From the NCBI GenBank assembly GCA_030018745.1, contig JASEHB010000047.1, positions 1 to 10,287 of the forward strand: 10,287 bases of DNA, written 5' to 3'. Origin of the DNA: Desulfatibacillaceae bacterium. Its GTDB lineage: Bacteria; Desulfobacterota; Desulfobacteria; Desulfobacterales; Desulfatibacillaceae. Position numbers and translations under genes: made by a program. This document shows positions 1 through 7,396 of this stretch, piece by piece; positions within the stretch are counted from its first letter, which is position 1; each line of letters starts with the position of its first letter. The notes below the pieces were generated by a model, which was not told where the DNA came from, searched no databases, and worked only from the letters and a program-made list of their open reading frames with translations.

Positions 1-7
1 CGCCCAT
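1..7 (-). CDS. Possible first codons of a divergent gene, leaving the window
   Basis: On the minus strand an ATG sits at positions 7-5, preceded by CAGGAG (positions 20-15) with a 7-nt spacer, which is a good ribosome binding site and start pair. Only Met-Gly and one base of the next codon lie inside the window, so the product cannot be named. If real, this gene is transcribed away from cinA and positions 8-340 are a shared divergent control region. The alternative, that the left edge is the tail of a plus-strand gene, is not excluded: two plus frames stay open from the edge to about positions 74 and 106, but neither tail is recognisable. Confidence 0.35.
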
Positions 8-158
8 AAAGAAACTCCTGCAAGCAAAAACAGGCAATTATTGGATTTGCACAAGGGAAGAAGCTGTTTTTTAACCGGGAATTTTGCCTTGCATAAAGGG
101 CGGTAAAACATCCCCTGCCCAATACTGCCAAGCATCGTTTTGTATAGGCGAATACGCC

Positions 159-180
159 AGGCAAAGTCAAGGCAAAGTCA
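159..180. repeat. Perfect 11-bp tandem direct repeat
   Basis: AGGCAAAGTCA occurs twice head to tail, at 159-169 and 170-180, without mismatch. A partial third echo (GGC, then AAGGCAA) follows. It lies about 90 bp upstream of the predicted cinA -35 box. It could be a paired regulator half-site or a slippage product; nothing in the window distinguishes these. Confidence 0.6.
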
Positions 181-266
181 GGCTGTTAAGGCAATCTTTT
201 TGCAGGCCTGGGCAGGGTAACAGGAGTTTTTTGCATTTTCCCGGCCTTTGGCCAGATAAAAACATT

Positions 267-295
267 TTGGCCTTTTGCCTGTTTGTTTGTATAGT
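267..295 (+). promoter_or_regulatory. Predicted sigma70-type promoter of cinA
   Basis: TTGGCC at 267-272 (4 of 6 matches to TTGACA) and TATAGT at 290-295 (5 of 6 to TATAAT) are separated by 17 bp. The expected transcription start is near 302, giving a leader of about 39 nt before the ATG at 341. The assignment rests on consensus match only. Confidence 0.4.
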
Positions 296-330
296 TCTCA
301 ATGGAGAAGAAATTATTGCCCATCAATATT

Positions 331-335
331 GGAGG
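331..335 (+). promoter_or_regulatory. Ribosome binding site that fixes the cinA start
   Basis: GGAGG at 331-335 precedes the ATG at 341 with a 5-nt spacer. The reading frame is open to 275, but the 22 extra residues are not CinA-like and have no ribosome binding site, so 341 is the preferred start. Confidence 0.8.
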
Positions 336-340
336 AAATT

Positions 341-1609
341 ATGTCCGGGCGCAGGGCCATTGTGCTTGCAACAGGAAATGAGCTGGTTACGGGCCTGGTT
401 GCAGACAGCAATTCAGCTTACATTGCATCTTTTCTTACGCGCATGGGCCTTGAAGTGGTGAGGCTGGCGGCTGTTTCCGATGATTTGCAGGAGCTTTTTG
501 GCTCCATTTTACAGTCCGCGGGGGATGCTTCCTTTGTGGTGTGCTCCGGCGGGCTTGGGCCAACAAGGGATGACCGCACAGCCCAGGCAGCGGCAATGGC
601 TGCAAGCTGCAAGCTTGTTCCCAACCAGAAGGCCCTGGATCGCATTGAGGAGATTTTTGCGGCCTTTGGCAGGCCAATGACCGAATCCAACCGCAAGCAG
701 GCCCTTTTGCCCGAAGGCTCAATAATGCTGGAAAACCCCATAGGAACAGCGCCGGGGTTTTGCCTTTCCATAAAGGGGTGCCTGTTTTTCTTTGTCCCTG
801 GCGTTCCAAGCGAAATGGAGCGCATGGTTGATGAGCAGGTGGCCCCCATTTTGCGCCAGAGCCTTGGCATTGCCGGGCAGGTTTTCGGGCTTAAAGTTTT
901 CAATGCCTTTGGAGTTACCGAGGCTGCCCTTGGCGAGGCTGTTGAAGGAATTGCAGATGAAGTGCCGGGCCTGACTGTGGGAATTAAAGCCTCCTTCCCC
1001 CAGATACAGATAATCCTCTACGGCGCAGGCAGGGATTCAAAGGCCCTTGAGCGGGTGATGGAGAAAGCGCAAAAGCTTGTAAACGAGCGGGCCGGGCAGT
1101 GGATTTACTCAAGCGGCAACAAGCCCCTTGAAGCGGTGGTGGGCAAGCTCTTAAGGGAAAAAGGCCAGACCCTGGCCACAGCGGAATCCTGCACGGGCGG
1201 GCTTATTTCCCATTGGATAACCGGCATTGCCGGAAGCTCGGACTATTTTCTTTTGGGCGCAGTCACCTATTCCAATCAGGCAAAGATATCGGTTCTTGGT
1301 GTGGATGAAAAAACCCTTGCTGAATACGGGGCGGTTTCAATACAGACCGCCAGAGAGATGGCTTTAGGAGCAAAAAAGGTTTCAGGCGCAGACTGGGCAA
1401 TCTCCACAACAGGCATTGCCGGGCCGGACGGCGGGCGGCCGGGCAAGCCCGTGGGAACGGTCTGCATAGGCATTGCAGGGCCGGAGGGCGCAGAGGCCTT
1501 TTGCCTTAAGCTCTCCTTTGGAGACAGGGGCCGCAACAAGATTATTTTTGCCACGGCAGCGCTGGACATTCTCCGCCGCAGGCTTGCCGGAGAAGCGATT
1601 GAGTTATAG
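341..1609 (+). CDS. cinA: CinA-like protein: ADP-ribose pyrophosphatase / NMN deamidase
   Basis: A 422-residue two-domain CinA of normal family length. The N-terminal MoaB/MPT-binding-like domain (about residues 4-170) begins with the TGNEL...DSNSAY motif and has SGGLGPTRDD, NPIGTAPGF and PGVPSEMERM, all family hallmarks; this domain hydrolyses ADP-ribose in studied homologues. The C-terminal PncC domain (about 265-415) carries AESCTGG with the likely catalytic Ser283, GAVTYSNQAK, and GIAGPDGG followed by a PVGTV segment. PncC converts nicotinamide mononucleotide to nicotinate mononucleotide plus ammonia, recycling NAD by-products in the cytosol. The historic name means competence-inducible, but no competence genes are nearby. 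The start at 341 is set by its ribosome binding site. It is a single-gene unit convergent with the lpxR-like gene, and its TAG lies in a tandem repeat. The product is clear; both activities are inferred from the family. Confidence 0.95.
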   Translation: MSGRRAIVLATGNELVTGLVADSNSAYIASFLTRMGLEVVRLAAVSDDLQELFGSILQSAGDASFVVCSGGLGPTRDDRTAQAAAMAASCKLVPNQKALDRIEEIFAAFGRPMTESNRKQALLPEGSIMLENPIGTAPGFCLSIKGCLFFFVPGVPSEMERMVDEQVAPILRQSLGIAGQVFGLKVFNAFGVTEAALGEAVEGIADEVPGLTVGIKASFPQIQIILYGAGRDSKALERVMEKAQKLVNERAGQWIYSSGNKPLEAVVGKLLREKGQTLATAESCTGGLISHWITGIAGSSDYFLLGAVTYSNQAKISVLGVDEKTLAEYGAVSIQTAREMALGAKKVSGADWAISTTGIAGPDGGRPGKPVGTVCIGIAGPEGAEAFCLKLSFGDRGRNKIIFATAALDILRRRLAGEAIEL

Positions 1610-1644
1610 CCCGGAGTCTTCTTTGTAGCCTGGAGTCTTCTTTT
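1607..1644. repeat. 19-bp tandem near-duplication covering the cinA stop codon
   Basis: Two adjacent 19-bp units, 1607-1625 and 1626-1644, differ at 2 positions. Each begins with TAGCC and shares the core GGAGTCTTCTTT. The first TAG is the cinA stop codon and the second lies 19 bp downstream, out of frame. The most likely origin is replication slippage in the convergent intergenic space. Confidence 0.75.
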
Positions 1645-1684
1645 GAAGGCTGCTCCCCTGCCCTGCGCTTTTGTCCTTACCTCA

Positions 1685-2740
1685 TCAGTAGGAAAAGGAA
1701 AGGGTTATGGAGCCATAAGACTGCTCCTCCTTCTGGCTGTAAAATTCCTCTGTCTGAAAAACGCGGGCATAGCTTATTTTGAACCTGTAGATAATAATGC
1801 CTGCACCAAGCACAAAGTTTGCCACAAAGGGATTTTTGCTCACGCTGTGGCTGTCGGTAAAGGTGTTGCCGTCCAGAAGGATGTTGCGTAAAACGCATCG
1901 CCCGTCAATGCCTGCAAAAAGGTGCATTCCAAAGCGGTTGAAAGGCTCATACAGGCGGGGGTCATTTTCATCCAGAGGCGCATTGGTGTCAGAACCGGAA
2001 CGGATGACAAATGTGCCGAAATCGTTTGGCAGTCGCCACCCGAAGCGCACCTGGCCGCCCAGGTTTAGGCCTGTGTAAGCGTTGCCCGCCGCACCGCCCA
2101 AATGGGGAATGAAATCCGCTCCCCATCCTCGGCCTGTTGCCAATTGTTTGAAGCGCCACTTGCGCTCGTAATAAAGGTTCAAAACCGGCTCGTTTTTAAG
2201 CTGATTATGCCAGCCCAGCGGCCTGGGGCTGCCAACCCATTCGTGAATGGTTTTCTGAATCTGCTCGGCATAGGAGTCAGGCCCCACAATGCCCAGGGTA
2301 ACTTCCAGGGTGTCCATTCTGGAAGTGTCCTTACAGGAAAAACCAATGCCAGCATAAGTCACTCCGGCATAAGGCCTGTCATCGGGCATAAGCTCTGCAA
2401 CACTTATGGTTTCAGGCGTGTAAATGTTCTGGCCTATGGAAAGGGATATGTTTTTAATGGTATCAGGCCGCCCCACAAAAGGCAGGCGCTCCACAATGGA
2501 ATGGCTCCATTTGGGAATGCGCGGGTCATCCGCGTAGCCGCTCAAGTCAGGGGAAATCAAAGTCAGCTTCACGCCGTTTGTGTATTGGCGGTCCGTACCC
2601 TCGAACACATCGTTTTCAAAGTAAAGCGTGAAAGTCCTGTACTCTCCGGGCTGTTTCTTTGCGTATGCCGGCTGGGGAGCCGCAACAAAGGCCAGGGAAA
2701 GGAACAGCAAAAAAAAGGCCCTGCAAGCTCCATTGCTCAT
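1685..2740 (-). CDS. LpxR-family lipid A 3'-O-deacylase (DUF2219), outer membrane
   Basis: A 351-residue protein with a signal peptide (hydrophobic 9-21, likely cleavage after AYA at 27) and a beta-strand-rich body ending in aromatic Tyr, as in outer-membrane barrels. LpxR hallmarks are present: the FEND motif (Asn43-Asp44, matching the Asn-Asp pair that binds calcium in Salmonella LpxR), TDRQYTNG (49-56), DDRPYAG (120-126), and IVGP...IHEWVGSPRPLGWHNQL (151-181) with His166 as the likely catalytic histidine. Family members remove the 3'-linked acyloxyacyl chain of lipid A, altering envelope permeability and immune recognition. The ATG at 2740 has AAAAGG 6 nt upstream; the longer frame to 2833 would overlap the efflux gene and lack a signal peptide at its start. 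It lies 47 bp behind the channel gene, same strand, so it is probably co-transcribed with the pump. The family is clear; substrate and activity here are inferred. Confidence 0.9.
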   Translation of the reverse strand: MSNGACRAFFLLFLSLAFVAAPQPAYAKKQPGEYRTFTLYFENDVFEGTDRQYTNGVKLTLISPDLSGYADDPRIPKWSHSIVERLPFVGRPDTIKNISLSIGQNIYTPETISVAELMPDDRPYAGVTYAGIGFSCKDTSRMDTLEVTLGIVGPDSYAEQIQKTIHEWVGSPRPLGWHNQLKNEPVLNLYYERKWRFKQLATGRGWGADFIPHLGGAAGNAYTGLNLGGQVRFGWRLPNDFGTFVIRSGSDTNAPLDENDPRLYEPFNRFGMHLFAGIDGRCVLRNILLDGNTFTDSHSVSKNPFVANFVLGAGIIIYRFKISYARVFQTEEFYSQKEEQSYGSITLSFSY

Positions 2741-2787
2741 AAAAAGCCTTTTAAAAAGCCTGCCGGAATTGCACCTCCGGGAACAGT
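2741..2787 (-). other. Spacer between channel gene and lpxR-like gene
   Basis: On the minus strand this 47-bp gap holds a small stem (CCGGA at 2780-2776 pairing with TCCGG at 2767-2763), then two copies of AGGCTTTTTA, the second providing the AAAAGG ribosome binding site (2752-2747) of the lpxR-like gene. The 5-bp stem plus T5 is too weak to call a terminator but could partially attenuate read-through. No separate promoter is evident. Confidence 0.45.
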
Positions 2788-4254
2788 TTATTTTCCATTG
2801 CCGGAATCGTAAGGAGCCGATGCCGCCTCCCATCCGCCGCCCAGGGCCTTTAACAGGGTTGCGGCAGAGACAAGCCTGTCAAGGCGGGCGCTGTTCAAGG
2901 CCTGCTCCGCAGCAAAGAAGGCGCGCTGGGCGTCAAGATAATCAAGAAAGCCTGTCATGCCTTCATCATATCGTATTCTGGCAAGGTCAAGGGTCTGGCG
3001 CAAGCTTTCGCGCTGCCGGCTGACAGCATCCTCATAATCCATGGCGCTTTTGTAAAGCACCAGCGCCTCGCGAACCTCGTTAAAAGCGGTATTTACGGCG
3101 GCCTCATAAGCAATACCTGCCTGCTCATACCTTGCCTGGGCGCTTTGAACCGATGCCCGGCTCCTCCCGAAATCCAAAATTGCGCCGCTGGCCTGCGCCC
3201 CAATATTCCACGACTGGGCTGAAGAGGAAAAAAGGTCACCAACTTCAATTGCCGATGTGCCAAGAAGCGCAGAAAGGCTTAACTTTGGCAGACGGCTTGC
3301 CCTTGCCACGCCCACAGATGCCGCCGATGCCGCCAGCGCAGCCTCGGCAGCCCGGATATCGGGCCTTCGCTTCAAAAGCTCCACAGGCAGCACAAGGGGC
3401 AAGGGGCCTGGATTTTTTATCTGCCCAAGGGTCAGGGAAGGCGGGTCCCTTTCTGCAAAAATCTCTGCCGGGTCAAGCCCAAGCAGGATGCCCAAAACCC
3501 CCTCCAGCACATTTACGCGCCTTGTTTTAAGCGGAACAAGGGCCTTTGCCGTGTCAAGCTGGGCGCGTGCCTGGCTCAAGATGAAATTGTCAATCTGGCC
3601 TGCCTCATACCTGGCAAGCTCAAGGTCATAGGTCTGCTGGCTTATGGAAACATTTTCCATTGTTATTTCAAGCTCGCGGCGGGCTGCCTTCAGGTTTAAA
3701 ACGGTCACGGCAACATCTGAAACAACCGCCAGGCGCACAGCCTCGCCCGCGAATTGACTTTCCTCAAGCAGAGCCTGGGCAGCCTCTCTCTCCTTTGCCA
3801 GCCTTCCCCATATATCCACCTCGTAATTGAGCAGGCCTGCCAGGGAAAAAAGATTGCTTATAGACCCGGAAGCCTGGGGAATGCCCGAAGCTGCGCCGGA
3901 CTGCCGCTGCCGGAGGGCATCTGCCTGAAAGCTGACAGTGGGCATCTGCCCGGCCTTTGCAAATCCAAGGCGCGCCCTGGCTTCCTCCACCCTTGCCGCC
4001 TGCAGGCGGATGCCTGTATTGCCCTCAAGGGCCTTTTCAACAAGGGTATCCATATCCGGGTCTTCAAAGAGCTTCCACCAGTCAGCAGCCACCCCGTCAA
4101 CCTGCGCATTATCCTTCATGGCCCCATTTTCCGGCCAGGCAGCAGGCAGATTTACAGCCTTGTCCCTGTAATCAGGAGAATGGGCGCAGCCGCCAAGCAA
4201 CAGCGCAAGAACAATCAGCAGCCCCGTCAATGCGGGCAATACTCGCCTATTCAT
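2788..4254 (-). CDS. RND efflux outer-membrane lipoprotein, NodT/OprM family
   Basis: A 488-residue TolC-like channel subunit. It starts with a lipoprotein signal and lipobox LLGGC (acylated Cys23), with Ala at +2, compatible with outer-membrane sorting. Two outer-membrane efflux protein domains follow (roughly residues 60-250 and 275-470), with the family signatures NYEVDIWGRL in the first repeat, LLKRRPDIRAAEAAL near the start of the second, and FLDYLDAQRAF near the end. The protein should trimerise into an outer-membrane barrel plus periplasmic alpha-helical tunnel that docks on the pump. The ATG at 4254 is chosen because the lipoprotein signal starts there and AAGGAG lies 7 nt upstream; the longer frame to 4320 adds non-signal sequence. 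Its first 8 bases (ATGAATAG) overlap the end of the transporter gene, indicating translational coupling. Length and domain order are normal. Confidence 0.95.
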   Translation of the reverse strand: MNRRVLPALTGLLIVLALLLGGCAHSPDYRDKAVNLPAAWPENGAMKDNAQVDGVAADWWKLFEDPDMDTLVEKALEGNTGIRLQAARVEEARARLGFAKAGQMPTVSFQADALRQRQSGAASGIPQASGSISNLFSLAGLLNYEVDIWGRLAKEREAAQALLEESQFAGEAVRLAVVSDVAVTVLNLKAARRELEITMENVSISQQTYDLELARYEAGQIDNFILSQARAQLDTAKALVPLKTRRVNVLEGVLGILLGLDPAEIFAERDPPSLTLGQIKNPGPLPLVLPVELLKRRPDIRAAEAALAASAASVGVARASRLPKLSLSALLGTSAIEVGDLFSSSAQSWNIGAQASGAILDFGRSRASVQSAQARYEQAGIAYEAAVNTAFNEVREALVLYKSAMDYEDAVSRQRESLRQTLDLARIRYDEGMTGFLDYLDAQRAFFAAEQALNSARLDRLVSAATLLKALGGGWEAASAPYDSGNGK

Positions 4255-7200
4255 TGATTTGCTCCTTTTGTCTTGCGGCCCCCAGCATCTTGCGGTTGTG
4301 AAAATAAAAGGAAATGTCATCCATCAGCTTAAAGAAAAGGGGTACAAAAAGAAGGGCAAAAGAGCTTGCCAGCACCATTCCGCCCACAACCACCGCGCCT
4401 ATTTCCTGGCGGCTGGCAGCCCCTGCGCCTGTGGCAAAAACAAGGGGCAGGGTGCCTATTATAAAGGTGAGTGCAGTCATTGTTATGGCCCGGAAGCGCT
4501 GCCTTGCCGCTGCAAGGGCGGCCTCCGATGAGGTCATGCCCTGCTCGCGGTTCTGGGCTGCAAAGCCAACAATGAGAATGGCGTTTTTGGCGGCCAGGCC
4601 GATAAGCACAAGAAGCCCCACCTGAAAGTAAATGTCGTTGGGAAAGCCCTTGTACAAAGCCGCCAGGCTTGCGCCAAGAACGCCGAATGGGACTGCGCTG
4701 GCAACGGCCAGAGGCAGCGTCCATCTTTCGTACTGGGCAGCCAGAATCAAAATGACCATGACAAGGCCCAGCCCAAAGGCCAAGGCGCCGGTTCCTGCGG
4801 CCAGATCAAGCTGAAAAGCCTCGCCTATCCATCCTATGGCCGTGCTTCTGCCCGCCAGCGTCTGTGCTGCCACCTCCTCCAGGGCGGCCTTGGCCTGGCC
4901 CGTGGTGTAGCCCGGCGAAGGATCGGCCATGATTCTGGCCGCAGCGTTCATGTTGTAACGGTTCAGCACATCCGGGCCTGCCGTGCGTTCAAGGCTCACA
5001 AATGCGCCTAATGGAATCATCTGCCCGTATTCCGAGCGCACGAACACCTTGTTTATGTCGTCAAGGCTGCTCCTGAAATCCATTTCCGATTGAAGGTTGA
5101 CCTGCCAGTTGCGGCCCAGCATGGTGAAGTCGTTCACATAAAGGGAGCCGAAAGTGCTTCTCATGGTTTCAAATATCTGGTTTATGGGCACGCCCATTTC
5201 CCTTGCCTTTTCCCTGTCCACCACAGCCGTGTATTTTGGAATGCCCGTGTTGAGGGTGCTTCTGGCATTGCTTATCTCCGGGCGGCTGTTGGCTGCGGCC
5301 ACAACCCTGTTCACCAGGGCCTCAATCTCCACCGTGGTGACATCCTCGCGCACCTCAAGATAGCCTTCAACGCCCCCTGTAAGGGAGAGGCCTATGATGG
5401 GCGGCGACACAAAGGCAAACACATTGGCCTCCGGGATGCCAAACCCCATGCCCATTATCTTTCCGGTCACAGAAAGGCTGTCCTGTCCTATCCCTTTGCG
5501 GCTGTCCCAGGCTGCAAGATTTATAAAGGCCATTCCCATGTTGCTGCGCATGGCAAAATCAAAAAGATCCATGCCTGCCACCGCTGTAATGGCATCCACT
5601 TCATCCAGCGAAACAACCATTTCCGAAACAGCGTTCCGCGCCTGCACTGTTCTGGCAAGGGCTGAAGACGGCGGCAACTGGATAACCGCAAGGGCAAGGC
5701 CCGAATCCTCCTGGGGCACAAGCCCTGAAGGCAGCCGTGACACCAGAAAGAATGCGCTGCCTGTTATGACCGCAAAAAGAAGGCAGCCGATTATCGCATG
5801 GCGCAGAACCTTGCCCACACCCCAGGCAAAGGCTCCGGTTAGCTTGTCAAAAGCATTGTTGAAGATGACAAAGGGCCAAGGTGTTTTGCGGCGCTGCTTG
5901 TCCAGCAGCAGCGCGCACATGGCAGGGGTGAGGGTAAGGGCCACAACGCCGGAAACCACTACGGAAACGGCAATGGTGACGGCAAACTGGCGGTAAAGCT
6001 CGCCTGTCATGCCGCCAAGAAAGGCCACAGGCGCAAAAACAGCCACAAGAACCAGGGTGGAGGAAACAACCGCCCCGGCCACCTGCTGCATGGTCTCAAT
6101 GGATGCCTGCCTGGCATTTATGTTTTTTTCCTTCATAAGCCGGTCAACATTTTCCATTACGATAATGGCGTTATCAACCACAATTCCTATGGAAAGCACC
6201 AGCCCGAAAAGGGTTAAAAGGTTAACGGAAAAACCCATTGCCAGCATTCCGGCAAAGGTTCCGATGAGCGAAACCGGAATGGCGGCCACAGGAATTATGG
6301 TGGCCCTTATGCTTTGCAGAAATACAAAGGTGACAAACACAACCAGGACAACGGCAAGAATCAGGGTGACAACAACCTCGCGGATGGACACGGCCACAAA
6401 TTCTGTTGAGTCGTAGCCTATCTCGTAGCTTACCCCTTCAGGAAAGTTTTTGGACAGCCTTTCAAAGGTCTGATGAACAGCAGCAGCAGTGCTCAAGGCA
6501 TTGGCCCCAGGCTTGAGGAAAACGCCCATGGGCACAGCAGGCTTGCCGTTATAGCTTGCGGCAAAATTGTAGCTCTGACTCCCAAGCTCTACCCTGGCCA
6601 CATCTTTTAAACGGAGTATGCCCCCGTTTTCCAGGGAGCGCAGGATTATATTTCCGAACTCTTCCGGGGCTGCCAACTGCCCGTGGGTTGCAACGGTGAA
6701 GGTGAATGCCTGGCCTTCGGGTGCTGGCGGCGCGCCTATCTGGCCTGCTGCAAAGTGCGCGCTCTGCTCGCGTATGGCATTGGCCACATCCGAAGGGGTG
6801 AGGCCAAACTGGGCCAGCTTGGCAGGATCAAGCCATATTCTCATGGAATAGTCATCCGCGCCAAAAGGCCCGGCATCACCCACGCCTGGAATGCGTACAA
6901 GCTCATCAACAACATTGAGCAGAGCGTAATTGCTTATGAAAAGCGCATCACGGCTGCCATCCGGCGAGTACATGACAGGCACCATGAGAATATTGGTGGA
7001 CCTGGCCTCCACGCGCACGCCCTGGTCGCGCACGGGCTGGGGCAGGCGGGAAAGGGCGGCCTGAACCCGGTTGTTGACATTGATGGCCGCCATGTCCGGG
7101 TTTGTGCCCATTCTAAAAGATACGGAAATGCGAAGGCTGCCCGAATCCGTGGAGACCGACTCCATGTAAAGCATGTCATCAACGCCGTTTATCTCCTTTT

Positions 7201-7396
7201 CCAGAGGAGCGGCAACAGAGCCGGCCATGACCTGGGCGCTGGCGCCAGGATAAAAGGCCTCCACAACCACCTGGGGCGGCACCACCTGGGGGTACTGCTC
7301 CACAGGCAGAACCCGCAGGGCCGCGGCCCCTGCCAGCACAATGACAATTGAAACAACCGAGGCAAAAATGGGCCTGTCAATAAAAAACCTTAACAT
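4247..7396 (-). CDS. RND multidrug efflux transporter, HAE1/AcrB-MexF type
   Basis: A 1049-residue inner-membrane proton/drug antiporter, the usual AcrB length. It begins with the standard FFIDRPIFA helix and has the expected twelve membrane segments with two large periplasmic loops. Other family markers are VEQYPQVVPP (32-41), INVNNRVQAAL in the first loop, the TM4 motif GIVVDNAIIVMENV, NDIYFQVGLL and AAKNAILIV. Proton-relay residues matching AcrB are Asp408, Lys937, Arg967 and Thr974, but the second acidic residue of the AcrB Asp-Asp pair is Asn409 here (codon AAC, 6172-6170). The N-terminal sequence resembles the MexF/OqxB branch by eye. The start has AAAGG (7408-7404) 7 nt upstream, and its A overlaps the TAA of the fusion-protein gene (TAATG). 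It should export hydrophobic or amphiphilic compounds through the adjacent channel; the substrates cannot be read from sequence. Confidence 0.96.
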   Translation of the reverse strand: MLRFFIDRPIFASVVSIVIVLAGAAALRVLPVEQYPQVVPPQVVVEAFYPGASAQVMAGSVAAPLEKEINGVDDMLYMESVSTDSGSLRISVSFRMGTNPDMAAINVNNRVQAALSRLPQPVRDQGVRVEARSTNILMVPVMYSPDGSRDALFISNYALLNVVDELVRIPGVGDAGPFGADDYSMRIWLDPAKLAQFGLTPSDVANAIREQSAHFAAGQIGAPPAPEGQAFTFTVATHGQLAAPEEFGNIILRSLENGGILRLKDVARVELGSQSYNFAASYNGKPAVPMGVFLKPGANALSTAAAVHQTFERLSKNFPEGVSYEIGYDSTEFVAVSIREVVVTLILAVVLVVFVTFVFLQSIRATIIPVAAIPVSLIGTFAGMLAMGFSVNLLTLFGLVLSIGIVVDNAIIVMENVDRLMKEKNINARQASIETMQQVAGAVVSSTLVLVAVFAPVAFLGGMTGELYRQFAVTIAVSVVVSGVVALTLTPAMCALLLDKQRRKTPWPFVIFNNAFDKLTGAFAWGVGKVLRHAIIGCLLFAVITGSAFFLVSRLPSGLVPQEDSGLALAVIQLPPSSALARTVQARNAVSEMVVSLDEVDAITAVAGMDLFDFAMRSNMGMAFINLAAWDSRKGIGQDSLSVTGKIMGMGFGIPEANVFAFVSPPIIGLSLTGGVEGYLEVREDVTTVEIEALVNRVVAAANSRPEISNARSTLNTGIPKYTAVVDREKAREMGVPINQIFETMRSTFGSLYVNDFTMLGRNWQVNLQSEMDFRSSLDDINKVFVRSEYGQMIPLGAFVSLERTAGPDVLNRYNMNAAARIMADPSPGYTTGQAKAALEEVAAQTLAGRSTAIGWIGEAFQLDLAAGTGALAFGLGLVMVILILAAQYERWTLPLAVASAVPFGVLGASLAALYKGFPNDIYFQVGLLVLIGLAAKNAILIVGFAAQNREQGMTSSEAALAAARQRFRAITMTALTFIIGTLPLVFATGAGAASRQEIGAVVVGGMVLASSFALLFVPLFFKLMDDISFYFHNRKMLGAARQKEQINE
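4262..4267 (-). promoter_or_regulatory. Ribosome binding site that fixes the channel-gene start
   Basis: AAGGAG on the minus strand, 7 nt before the ATG at 4254 and inside the 3' end of the transporter gene. It supports the start that gives an intact lipoprotein signal. Confidence 0.75.

Larger units (their letters stand above)
8..340. other. Non-coding region upstream of cinA
   Basis: No convincing gene is seen in these 333 bases. The stretch is visibly more AT-rich than the genes. It contains a perfect 11-bp tandem repeat (159-180), an imperfect GGCC-TTT-GGCC inverted repeat (around 241-254), a loose direct repeat starting CATTTT at 234 and 263, and a sigma70-like promoter (267-295). The short plus-strand frames here have no ribosome binding sites and read as low-complexity translations. 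The region is best read as intergenic control sequence between cinA and a possible divergent gene. Confidence 0.6.

Noticed and set aside
275..340. In-frame upstream extension of cinA by 22 residues
   Set aside because: It lacks a ribosome binding site, overlaps the predicted promoter, and is not CinA-like; GGAGG before the ATG at 341 gives the expected N-terminus.
1634..1651. Hairpin AGTCTTC-TTTT-GAAGGCT as a cinA or lpxR terminator
   Set aside because: The stem is only 7 bp with one wobble, and no T tract follows on either strand.
2102..2812. 236-residue plus-strand open frame
   Set aside because: It is antisense to the lpxR-like gene, with no recognisable domain and no ribosome binding site; a shadow of GC-rich codon structure.
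2741..2833. 31-residue extension of the LpxR-like protein
   Set aside because: It would overlap the channel gene and bury the signal peptide internally; the ATG at 2740 has its own Shine-Dalgarno.
5090..5996. Plus-strand open frames of 191 and 200 residues inside the transporter gene
   Set aside because: They are antisense to a fully conserved RND gene, low in complexity and without family features.
6683..7351. 222-residue plus-strand open frame
   Set aside because: It is the antisense shadow of the transporter's N-terminal half.
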